From positions 1 through 64,000 of the forward strand of contig NZ_JAUCMW010000004.1 in NCBI RefSeq assembly GCF_030372765.1: 64,000 nt of DNA, written 5' to 3'. This document shows positions 56,803-64,000 of the stretch, piece after piece. Source of the stretch: Labilibaculum sp. K2S (GTDB taxonomy: Bacteria > Bacteroidota > Bacteroidia > Bacteroidales > Marinifilaceae). The notes under the pieces were generated by a model, which did not search any database, was not told the DNA's origin, and saw only the letters and a list, made by a program, of their open reading frames with translations. The position numbers and the translations under genes were made by a program. Every line of letters begins with the position of its first letter. Within the stretch, counting starts at the first letter, position 1.

Positions 56803-59268
56803 TTACATTTCAAATTCTTCTACATCAACCCCGCCTTCTGATCCTCTTTCACGCTTCAATTTATAGTTGTTTATTTTAAAGCTTAATTTCAAATTGAATG
56901 TTGGCGATTTATGACTAAAACTGCTAAAGTTGTAGAAATTATCTCCTTCGTATAAGGTTTCATGTTTTGCTGTTCCAAAAATATCGCGAACCTGGAAAGT
57001 AGCAGACAGCCTGCGTTTCATGAAATCGCGCTTTAGAGCAGCTGATGTTGTAAAGAACCCCTTACGTTTTCCTTGAGCCCAGTTCGTTTCCGATTGATAG
57101 TTCGCAGTAAACTGAACCCGTGTTTTTGGATCAAAAATAATGGTTGAATTATTCCTAAGACTCCAATTGTAACTTTTCGTTGAGAAATCCTTATAAATAT
57201 CCTCATCAGATGAATTGGTTATCGTAAAATCTCCTTCTTCTTTGTAGTGATAGAAATTACCTATTAAATCGTTCTTAAACCATTTGCCAAAAGATAAATT
57301 TATGGTTGCTTCCATACCTAAAGAATAATCATTACCTACATTAACAGAAGTACTCTTCATTACGTTTCCCTGCTCTTCCCATGGATATCTAACGCTTTCA
57401 ATTTTATTGTGAGTGACTTTATAATAAGTTTCAAAAGTCACCGACTGATCTCCAAAGCGTTTCGAATAAGCCAATTCGTAAGAGTCAATATATTCCGGAT
57501 TTAAATCAGGATTTCCTTGTCGCACATTGTAGGCATCTGTCCAGGTAACAAAAGGCTCCAACCAATAACCTCTCGGACGTTGAATTCGTCTGGTATAACT
57601 TGCCATTATCTGATTGTCTGATCCCAAATCCATTTGTGTATGAATGGTTGGAAAGAAATCCCACCGTTTAATGGTGAAAATCTCAGATTCATCTTTAAAA
57701 TCGATTTCCCGATTTGTATACTCAGATCTGAAACCAAGCTGATAACCAAATCGCCCCATCTTCGAAGCATAAGTTGTATACAAACCATGCACCTGCTGAT
57801 CGTAAGTTACATCATGACTGTATAATGGTTGAGGCTCATATTGTTTACTTACAACACTATAATCCTCCTGTTTTGTGTCTGCCTCGCTGGATCGAATCTG
57901 TCCCTGATAACCAAACTCAAATTTTGCATCCTCGCCTAAGGGCAATGTATAATCGGAACGAATTTCCCATCTGGTTCCCGGTCCATCCTCTATTGCTATT
58001 TTTCCGGATGTTTGATTGCCATTAGCATCAAACAATTCGTTGGTTGACTGCTCATCACCACTTCCGCGATGCGAATAAGTCACCTGAGAAGCCAACAGGT
58101 GACCTTTACCATTAAATTTTCTGGTGTACGAAAAATTTGAATTCACAAAAGTCATTTCTTTCTCCCAAAGATCTTCACTATCGTATAAAATTCTTTCCGG
58201 ATCAGTACTGTCAAACTCCTGATAATCCAAAACCGAACCCCGTTCCATGTCTCTGTTTCCGTATCGGAAGCCAAACGAAATTTGATTTTTAGGATCTATA
58301 TCAAAATCGAAACCAGTACGAATGCCATAACCCAAACGCTTCATTTTAGCTTCACCATCCGATAATACAGAACTTGTAACCCCCTCATAAATGGTTCTGT
58401 TCTCGGTTTTGCTGGTGCCTTCGAACTGACGGTTGCTGTAATCCAATCCTAAATTCCAATTCCACTTTTTCTTGCGGTAATTAATTAAAATATCACCGCT
58501 TCGGTTTTCCTGACTACCCATTGATAAGTTAGCTACTCCATTCAATCCATTCTCGGTATTCTTTTTGGTGATAATATTAATAATTCCAGCCGTTCCTTCC
58601 GGATCGTATTTCGCTGAAGGATTGGTAATAATTTCGATGTTCTCGATCACACTTGCAGGCATTTGCTGCAAAATATCCGATGCATCCAAAATAGAAGGTT
58701 TTCCATCCACCAAAACGGTAAAATTTGAATTGCCCCTAAGACTTACATTCCCTTCAATATCCACACTAACAGATGGAACATTCTCCAAAACATCAACAGC
58801 AGTTCCGCTGGCTGCAGTAATTTGCCGGCTAACCGGGATTACCTTTTTATCAATTTGATACTGCACCGGAGCGCGTTCAGAAGTTACGACAACTTCGTTT
58901 AATGCTTCGCTTGCCTGCCGTAAGTTCACAGTCTTTAAATCAGCCAGTTTGCGGGTTCTGTCAATAGGAATATTTCGAACAACAGCTTTATTGTAACCAA
59001 TAAAAGTAATTTCAACGAAATATTTTCCAGGATTCAGCTTTGCAAGTTCAAAAGCCCCTTTTTCATCTGTAATGGTTCCGTCAATAAGGCTTGAGTCGGC
59101 CATATTGTAAACAGAAACCGTTGCGTATTCAACAGGAACATCCATAGCATTGTCCATCACAATACCTTTTATTACTCCGCCTTTCATTTCCGGTTTTAAA
59201 ACCGGTTCCTCTGCTCTAGCTGATATTACTATAAAGCTTAAGCAGATCAGAAGAATTAATCGATTCAT
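56803..59268 (-). CDS. TonB-dependent outer-membrane receptor-like protein
   Basis: An 821-residue outer-membrane protein. Signal peptide; CarboxypepD_reg domain near 30-110 (KGIVMDNAMDVPVEYATVSV, then GTITDEKGAFELAKLNPGK); plug near 120-240 (SERAPVQYQIDKKVIPVSRQ, VSLRGNSNFTVLVDGKPSI, KYDPEGTAGIINIITKKN); and a barrel of the OMP_b-brl_3 type up to the C-terminus. No SusD partner is adjacent, so the ligand is probably not a polysaccharide imported by a Sus system. Single gene. Confidence 0.88.
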   Translation of the reverse strand: MNRLILLICLSFIVISARAEEPVLKPEMKGGVIKGIVMDNAMDVPVEYATVSVYNMADSSLIDGTITDEKGAFELAKLNPGKYFVEITFIGYNKAVVRNIPIDRTRKLADLKTVNLRQASEALNEVVVTSERAPVQYQIDKKVIPVSRQITAASGTAVDVLENVPSVSVDIEGNVSLRGNSNFTVLVDGKPSILDASDILQQMPASVIENIEIITNPSAKYDPEGTAGIINIITKKNTENGLNGVANLSMGSQENRSGDILINYRKKKWNWNLGLDYSNRQFEGTSKTENRTIYEGVTSSVLSDGEAKMKRLGYGIRTGFDFDIDPKNQISFGFRYGNRDMERGSVLDYQEFDSTDPERILYDSEDLWEKEMTFVNSNFSYTRKFNGKGHLLASQVTYSHRGSGDEQSTNELFDANGNQTSGKIAIEDGPGTRWEIRSDYTLPLGEDAKFEFGYQGQIRSSEADTKQEDYSVVSKQYEPQPLYSHDVTYDQQVHGLYTTYASKMGRFGYQLGFRSEYTNREIDFKDESEIFTIKRWDFFPTIHTQMDLGSDNQIMASYTRRIQRPRGYWLEPFVTWTDAYNVRQGNPDLNPEYIDSYELAYSKRFGDQSVTFETYYKVTHNKIESVRYPWEEQGNVMKSTSVNVGNDYSLGMEATINLSFGKWFKNDLIGNFYHYKEEGDFTITNSSDEDIYKDFSTKSYNWSLRNNSTIIFDPKTRVQFTANYQSETNWAQGKRKGFFTTSAALKRDFMKRRLSATFQVRDIFGTAKHETLYEGDNFYNFSSFSHKSPTFNLKLSFKINNYKLKRERGSEGGVDVEEFEM

Positions 59269-59303
59269 TTAAATTGAATTATGAGTTTTATAAATTGTCC
59301 AGA

Positions 59304-59311
59304 CAAACTTA
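59304..59311 (-). promoter_or_regulatory. -7 promoter element of the TonB receptor gene
   Basis: TAAGTTTG on the minus strand (CAAACTTA on plus) fits TAnnTTTG, 36 bases before the start at 59268. Confidence 0.5.
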
Positions 59312-59472
59312 CCATTCAAAAGCCAAAAACATCCACGAAATTTGATTTTTAGATTTTCGTTAACATTTGGGCGATCAAAAAGCCTATTCGCCGGACTATC
59401 ATTCCTCTCTATAGACAATAAAAAAGGCAAAAGGTTTAAAAAGAAAATTATTTTTCTGATCAGAGAATCAAA

Positions 59473-60324
59473 TTACAGAAGATTCCATTTTTCAATTGCA
59501 ATTCGCCCCATTTCCCGTCCCAGTTCGTAATCTGTTACCAGTGTGGCATAATCTTGAGTGAATCGCTTTGTTTTGAAATTTTCGGGGGGACAAATATCCA
59601 AAATCTGAAGGTTTTGCGGCGGATTTTGAATAAAATCGATCGATGAATTGTAATTGTCCGGACGATTCAATAATGCTTTCACCAAACCCGGATGTTTTCG
59701 AAAGAGCAAACGTCCCAATTTTGATTCCATTCCTTTTTTCATCCGAAAAGAATTTGGACGGGAACGAATCACCATAATTTTAACAGCTCCCTTTTCAACT
59801 GCTCTCTGAATTGGAATAGGCGCAGAAACACCTCCATCTGAAACTATTTGGCCGTCTATTTTCAGAAAATTGCGGTAGAAAAGAGGAACTGTACAGCTGG
59901 CCTTCATCACATGGCTAAGGCTTTCTGCATCGGGCTTGATAAAAACCGATCGACCATCTGAATTCATGGTAACTCCAATTTCAAAATCAGGATTGTTGGC
60001 AAACAGCACATCCAGATCAATAGGCAGTTCACGGGTAGTGATATCCCATGACCAATCTAAATCCATTAAATGTCCACCTGCCAAAAATTTCTTCCAACTG
60101 ATGTATTCGGGCCGTAAAGAATAATCTGTAAACATCTTGAAATTTCTCTTTCTCTGCCTGGAAAGATAAGTGGCCGCATTAACTGCTCCGGCCGAAACAC
60201 CCAATACAGAGTGAAAAGGATTGAATTCCATCTCTATGAACTGATCCAAAACACCTGCCGCAAAAATACCGCGCATTGCGCCGCCTTCCACTACCAATGC
60301 TGTTTTATTCTTTTGGTTCATCAT
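59473..60324 (-). CDS. Patatin-like phospholipase
   Basis: A 283-residue esterase. Oxyanion loop VVEGGAMRGIFAAGVLD, catalytic Ser in LGVSAGAVNAATYLS (GxSxG near residue 42), and the Asp of the dyad in IVSDGGVSAPIPIQRAVEK near 160. It hydrolyses acyl esters, probably membrane lipids, in the cytoplasm. It follows plsC by 18 bases, so the pair may act in phospholipid turnover. Confidence 0.88.
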   Translation of the reverse strand: MMNQKNKTALVVEGGAMRGIFAAGVLDQFIEMEFNPFHSVLGVSAGAVNAATYLSRQRKRNFKMFTDYSLRPEYISWKKFLAGGHLMDLDWSWDITTRELPIDLDVLFANNPDFEIGVTMNSDGRSVFIKPDAESLSHVMKASCTVPLFYRNFLKIDGQIVSDGGVSAPIPIQRAVEKGAVKIMVIRSRPNSFRMKKGMESKLGRLLFRKHPGLVKALLNRPDNYNSSIDFIQNPPQNLQILDICPPENFKTKRFTQDYATLVTDYELGREMGRIAIEKWNLL

Positions 60325-60342
60325 CGATCTTTTCCTTAGTAT

Positions 60343-61077
60343 TTATTGGTTCAATTCTTTCTTAATTACAGCTTCAACCATTTCGGTTAGTTCAATTGCA
60401 GTGTAAGATGCCGGCTCAATAGGATCTAAAACCTTATATCTTACTTTAGCCCCCAAACTCAAGGGGAACATTCCTTTTTCTTCAATTTTATAATTACCAT
60501 CAACAACAAAAGGAACTATTAATGCATTTGGTGCAGCCTGAAGCAAGGCTTCTATTCCACCAGCTTTAAAAGGTTTCACTACCCCTGTTTTACTTCTGGT
60601 TCCCTCTGGAAAAATACTGGCAGCGTAATTATTTTTTGCGATTAACTGACCCAGCTTATAAATTTCCGGTATTGCCTGAGCTCTGTTCTTTCTATCGATT
60701 AAAGCGGCACCCGAATGGCGAAGATTATAGGACACACTCGGAATGTTTTTAGCCAATTCTTTTTTTGAAATGAACTTTGGGTGGTGTTTTCTGAAAATCC
60801 AGACAATTGGCGGTATGTCGTATACTCCCTGATGATTGGAAACAATGATTAACGGCCGGTCAGTTGGCAAATTAACTTTTGGCAAAGATGTAATGCGAAC
60901 GCCTAAAAACACAACCACACGCATTAAAAAAAAGTTTAAAACATCAACCGAACTCTTGTGAGCCTGATAGCCGAACAGCTTGTGACAAATTACCTGTATT
61001 GGATGAAAAATTACCAACAGCAACAAGAAAAGAATGTAAAATATAAAGCTGAGAATATAAGACAGGATCTTGATCAT
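60343..61077 (-). CDS. plsC: 1-acyl-sn-glycerol-3-phosphate acyltransferase
   Basis: A 244-residue membrane acyltransferase. N-terminal hydrophobic segment, catalytic motif NHQGVYDIP (NHx4D) near residue 82, then FISKKELAKNIP and the phosphate-binding FPEGTRSKTGVVKPFK near 157. It makes phosphatidic acid for membrane lipids. Adjacent to the patatin gene. Confidence 0.9.
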   Translation of the reverse strand: MIKILSYILSFIFYILFLLLLVIFHPIQVICHKLFGYQAHKSSVDVLNFFLMRVVVFLGVRITSLPKVNLPTDRPLIIVSNHQGVYDIPPIVWIFRKHHPKFISKKELAKNIPSVSYNLRHSGAALIDRKNRAQAIPEIYKLGQLIAKNNYAASIFPEGTRSKTGVVKPFKAGGIEALLQAAPNALIVPFVVDGNYKIEEKGMFPLSLGAKVRYKVLDPIEPASYTAIELTEMVEAVIKKELNQ

Positions 61078-61202
61078 TTATTTTTCGATTTTGTATTTCT
61101 CCACAAAAGAACAAAAAAAACATTTATAGATAAAGGGTTGCGGGGAAAATTGATGAATTGTCGCTAAAAATACCACTATTCTTGGGATAGCCGAAGTGAA
61201 AA

Positions 61203-61312
61203 TTTAACCACAAAGAACTCGAAGTACTGCACAAAGTATCACAAAGCGTCTGTTTCTTTTCCTTTGTGTGTCTTCGTGATAACCTTATTTTTCCTTGGTG
61301 GTAAATGCCTTT
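61203..61312. repeat. CACAAAG-type inverted repeat region
   Basis: TTTAACCACAAAGAACTCG, GCACAAAG and ATCACAAAGC face CCTTTGTGTGTCTTCGTGA and CCTTGGTGGTAAA. The same kind of arrangement is found at 33463-33612. The arms are only approximate inverted copies. Confidence 0.5.
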
Positions 61313-61374
61313 TCCGAAACATAAAAAAAGATCCCTATGTTTATAGAGATCTTCGTGTTTCTTTCCGGTTAATT

Positions 61375-62070
61375 CTATTCCAAAGCAAAGCTGATCATCA
61401 CAGAATATTCCAATTTAATTTTCTGAAAATCCAGATCAGGAACACCCATAGCCGATTCAAAGTTTTCACTTTTCACCCGCATCATTGTATTTACCATTTG
61501 TCGGCCATAAGGTGAAGAAATTTCATTGATGTAAATGGCTTTCCCCACTTTTTGTCCGATTGCCTCGGCCAGAGCTACAGCTTTTTCTTTACCTGCTATA
61601 ACAGCATTTATTTTAACCTGCTTGCGATACTTCTCAATTTCGGAATGATCCACTCTCAAAATACTGATATTTGATATCTTGATCTTATCCAACTCAACAA
61701 ACACCTTTCCGAGTGTTTTAGAATCGTGTACCAACAGTTCAAAATCTTTCGATTTCTTCATATCAGCACGTTGAAAAAAGTGATTCTGCAAATTACTGGC
61801 AAAATCAGATACCGAAAGCTGTTTTTCCAAATTGATGCCGGCCTTTTTTAAAGCCACAAACATTTGCTTTTCCAATACTTCGATGCTTTCCTTGTTCTTG
61901 GTGTCCTCCTCATCCAAATGAATGTTTAAATAAATTTCATCGGGAACGACCTCTAATTCTGCCAATCCTTTTACTTCGATGTAATTTTGATCGATAAAGT
62001 TTTTTTGAGCTTGTGCCATTGCACTCCAGCTAAGGAAAACAGCCAATAGTAGTATTACATTTCTTTTCAT
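61375..62070 (-). CDS. SIMPL-domain (DUF541) periplasmic protein
   Basis: A 231-residue secreted protein (signal VILLLAVFLSWSAMAQAQ). The SIMPL domain pattern follows: YIEVKGLAELEVVPDEIYLN and then VDHSEIEKYRKQVKINAVIA, GKEKAVALAEAIGQKVGKAI and the closing LDFQKIKLEYSVMISFAL. Family members are linked to oxidative-stress defence and envelope biology in other bacteria. Preceded by leader element copy F. Confidence 0.85.
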   Translation of the reverse strand: MKRNVILLLAVFLSWSAMAQAQKNFIDQNYIEVKGLAELEVVPDEIYLNIHLDEEDTKNKESIEVLEKQMFVALKKAGINLEKQLSVSDFASNLQNHFFQRADMKKSKDFELLVHDSKTLGKVFVELDKIKISNISILRVDHSEIEKYRKQVKINAVIAGKEKAVALAEAIGQKVGKAIYINEISSPYGRQMVNTMMRVKSENFESAMGVPDLDFQKIKLEYSVMISFALE

Positions 62071-62158
62071 CTGTTTATAATTTTAAGTTTTTGTCAGATG
62101 GAACTTACCACATAATTATCTTCCTGTGTGCAGAAAGCTTTATACGTGGACGTTTCAT
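62071..62158 (-). promoter_or_regulatory. MKRPC leader element, copy F
   Basis: Minus-strand start at 62156-62158. Mini-ORF 62105-62158 encodes MKRPRIKLSAHRKIIMW. The block TCTGCACACAGGAAG, then TGGTAAGTTCC and an AAATTATAAACAG tail up to the ATG are kept. The stem is CCACGTA with TATGTGG, changed on both arms compared with CCATGTA/TATATGG in copy A. Confidence 0.7.
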
Positions 62159-62311
62159 GTGTTTACAATTTTTTGTATGAATGTTATTTTTTACAAGGTT
62201 TTAGTAAACAAATACCGTGCTAAGCAGTATTCTTTATTCAAAATAAGATGAATTGTATGCAATTTAGTTGCGTCCAAACTTTACTAAAAAACAATATTCT
62301 AACAAATCTCA

Positions 62312-62572
62312 CTACTTCTTCCATCTTTCCAAACGCCCCATACCACGGGTAAACAACCAGGAAATAAGCTTCGAATGTCCACCTTCCATCATCTTTTGTT
62401 TGCAGAAATCCTGAAAATCGACAAGTGTTCCGGTATAAGTAAACTCTCCATTCGCGTAACAGTAGCTGCAGTATTTCAAATTTTTACTTCCATCGGCATT
62501 GGTGCCGCCTGCCTGAGGGTCTTTTTTCATGGGCATTCCACAAGATTGACACATTTTATTTGCTTTATCCAT
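62312..62572 (-). CDS. Zinc-ribbon domain protein
   Basis: An 86-residue protein. Zinc-ligand pairs CQSCGMPM at residues 8-11 and CSYCYANGEF near 36-39 define a putative zinc ribbon. The C-terminal half (VDFQDFCKQKMM, then LERWKK) fits the small family often placed next to AraC or transcription genes. Function unknown. Single gene. Confidence 0.8.
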   Translation of the reverse strand: MDKANKMCQSCGMPMKKDPQAGGTNADGSKNLKYCSYCYANGEFTYTGTLVDFQDFCKQKMMEGGHSKLISWLFTRGMGRLERWKK

Positions 62573-62759
62573 GTTGTTATCGTTTAAATGATGTATCTGG
62601 AATAATAATTTAGTTCGGTAATCTGATTGTGAGACTTATATATCGATTGAAAAACAGAAGCAAACTACAGCCTTGAATTTACGAATAAAACAACAATTAT
62701 TTTATACTTTATTGCTGGCAGCTTGTTTGAGGATAAGAATTTGCCAGCGATGATCAAAT

Positions 62760-63425
62760 TTAAATTCTGGAATTTATCCAGTCGGTAAAATCACCGGTAC
62801 TATAAAATAATTCTTCCGGATTTAGCTCCGCAAGTTTCTCCGGTTCGGCTGAAAGTGCCCATGCTGCTGCAGCAATTGGAATGCCGGCATTTTTACAGAC
62901 AACAATATCACTTGGGGCATCGCCAACATAAATTACTTCATTTTTACTTACATCCTTAAAGTGATTTAAAACAGCAGTGATTCCTTCCGGCTTTCGTGGC
63001 CCGAATGAATGTCCGGTTTCAATTGTTTCAAATAAATGGGCAATGCCAAATTTCTGTAATGAAATGGCTGTACTGTATTTCCCTTTGCCGGTAACCATGG
63101 CAAGCCTGATTTTTTTATTTTTCAACCCAGCCAACAGGCTTGCTATTCCATCAAAAGGTGTTGGACACATTTCGTGCAGTTGCTCATAATAGTACAAGTA
63201 ACGCGAAATACCTTCCTCATAATTGCTGGGAGCCAATGCCATTATCGTTCCTTCCTCCGAGGGGCCAAAGGTTGCAATTATTTCTTCCTCTGAAATTGAT
63301 CTGCCAATAAGAGGTTCTATTGATTTTTTGAAAGCTTTAATACACATTGGCAAAGTATCACCAATGGTTCCGTCGAGATCAAAAATTACAGCTTTAATCT
63401 TTTCCATGCGATCTGTTTTTCTCAT
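62760..63425 (-). CDS. HAD-family phosphatase (phosphoglycolate phosphatase-like)
   Basis: A 221-residue HAD hydrolase. Motif I VIFDLDGTIGDTLPMC with the nucleophile Asp, cap helices, motif II VTGKG and motif III/IV EVIYVGDAPSDIVVCKNAG. The second ATG at 63405-63407 (MEKIKAV) starts right at motif I and is an equally good start. Both starts overlap the upstream gene's end. Substrate unknown. Confidence 0.85.
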   Translation of the reverse strand: MRKTDRMEKIKAVIFDLDGTIGDTLPMCIKAFKKSIEPLIGRSISEEEIIATFGPSEEGTIMALAPSNYEEGISRYLYYYEQLHEMCPTPFDGIASLLAGLKNKKIRLAMVTGKGKYSTAISLQKFGIAHLFETIETGHSFGPRKPEGITAVLNHFKDVSKNEVIYVGDAPSDIVVCKNAGIPIAAAAWALSAEPEKLAELNPEELFYSTGDFTDWINSRI

Positions 63426-63999
63426 TTATTTTTCGAATAATTTTGCATGGATTGCCAACTGCCACACAATCTTCGGGAATCGATTTGGTCACAACGCTTC
63501 CCGCTCCTATCACAGAATTTTTTCCGATTGTAACTCCGGGTAAGATAATTACCCCACCACCGATCCACACATTGTCCTCAATTTTTACAGGCAGTGCATA
63601 GGTTCTAAAGAATGGAAGTTCTGAACCGGGATCCCAATCGGCGACCAAGCGCTCATTTATATCTGTTGAATGAGTTGCAGTATAAATCTGCACGTTTGAG
63701 GCAATCAACACATTGTTTCCAATTTCAATTTTATTGCAGTCGACAAATGTGCAGTTGATATTGATAACTACATTGCTGCCCACAAAAATATGCTTGCCGT
63801 AGTCGCAGTAAAAAGGCGTATCAATATTTACATTATCGCCTAGTTTCCCAAATAGCTCGCGCAAAATATCCTTTCGGTTTCCGGCATCGGTGCTTTCTGT
63901 CGAATTATAGCTTTTTGTTAATTTTCGAGCCTTGTGTATCAGACTTTGATTTTCCTCGTTGGATGTGTTAAAGACTTCGCCATCCAAACATTTTTGCAT
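63394..63999 (-). CDS. Sugar O-acetyltransferase, hexapeptide-repeat (maltose acetyltransferase-like)
   Basis: A 201-residue left-handed beta-helix acetyltransferase. N-terminal MAT segment (KCLDGEVFN..RKLTKSYNS), then hexapeptide repeats (NVVININCTFVDCNKIEIG, NNVLIASNVQIYTATHSTD with the catalytic His, WIGGGVIILPGVTIGKNSV). It transfers acetyl from acetyl-CoA to a sugar hydroxyl. Family members usually start a few residues earlier, and the window ends one base past the first ATG, so the real start may lie outside. It overlaps the HAD gene and is probably cotranscribed. Confidence 0.85.
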   Translation of the reverse strand: MQKCLDGEVFNTSNEENQSLIHKARKLTKSYNSTESTDAGNRKDILRELFGKLGDNVNIDTPFYCDYGKHIFVGSNVVININCTFVDCNKIEIGNNVLIASNVQIYTATHSTDINERLVADWDPGSELPFFRTYALPVKIEDNVWIGGGVIILPGVTIGKNSVIGAGSVVTKSIPEDCVAVGNPCKIIRKINEKNRSHGKD

Positions 64000-64000
64000 T

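Noticed and set aside
1..64000. Search for tRNA, rRNA, CRISPR arrays, complete insertion sequences and phage genes
   Set aside because: No cloverleaf-like or rRNA sequence, regular direct repeats, transposase or phage structural gene was recognised by eye; a dedicated scan was not possible.

Overview
The window reads as a low-GC member of the Bacteroidota, probably a marine or anaerobic Marinilabiliales-like lineage (inference). Support: promoters of the TAnnTTTG type, mostly without strong Shine-Dalgarno sequences; many lipoproteins with charged residues after the lipobox Cys; an outer-membrane beta-barrel TonB receptor with a CarboxypepD_reg domain; and dispersed intergenic repeats of the GTCAT..TGAG and CACAAAG kinds common in this phylum. 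No rRNA, tRNA, CRISPR array or intact transposase was seen.

Layout. (1) 1-1640: an aspartic-protease-like lipoprotein gene preceded by a large hairpin and followed by the 3' end of a group II intron on the minus strand. (2) 1758-22350: a nearly all-minus stress-tolerance island. It holds PRC-barrel, CsbD, lmo0937-type and SHOCT proteins, an APC permease, a heavy-metal P-type ATPase, DUF302, HflK/HflC, a c-type cytochrome, YceI, PoxB, an HPF-like protein, NAD(P)-dependent oxidoreductases, DoxX, MscS, a HAD dehalogenase, a ferredoxin-reductase-like flavoprotein, GpmA, a Dps-like ferritin and OsmC. The island is visibly decaying: a gene with nonsense codons, a frameshifted membrane gene, and fragments of SHOCT, superoxide dismutase, SPFH and YceI genes. 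(3) 22484-27170: a Crp-type regulator and an operon of four surface lipoproteins. (4) 27408-29720: MazG and a glycosyltransferase. (5) 29727-37473: a corrin-ring operon of five genes, four of them fusions, behind a cobalamin riboswitch. (6) 37636-42094: acyl-CoA ligase, TPR histidine kinase, a small membrane protein and an orphan Tat signal. (7) 42164-49356: a DsrE-TusA-MvhD-HdrA-HdrA-wHTH-QmoC operon divergent from an FNR/CRP-type regulator, with a perfect TGTGA-N6-TCACA site between them. (8) 49509-64000: mostly housekeeping genes: RarD, MsrB, MarC, TauE, TonB receptor, patatin, PlsC, SIMPL, HAD and an acetyltransferase.

The main unexplained signal is a roughly 100-nt element found six times. 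It always lies in sense orientation immediately upstream of a start codon. It carries a mini-ORF beginning MKRPC or a near variant, a short stem with base changes on both arms, a conserved ACACAGG-type loop and an A/T-rich tail that ends at the next ATGAAA. It precedes a quinone-oxidoreductase-like gene (two tandem copies), osmC, a lipoprotein operon, an hdrA-like gene and a SIMPL-domain gene. In the hdr operon the mini-ORF overlaps both neighbouring genes by ATGA.

The second system of note is the Qmo/Hdr-like operon. It combines sulfur carriers (DsrE, TusA) with a quinone-linked iron-sulfur flavoprotein complex but has no HdrB subunit, which suggests persulfide-linked electron transfer to or from the membrane.
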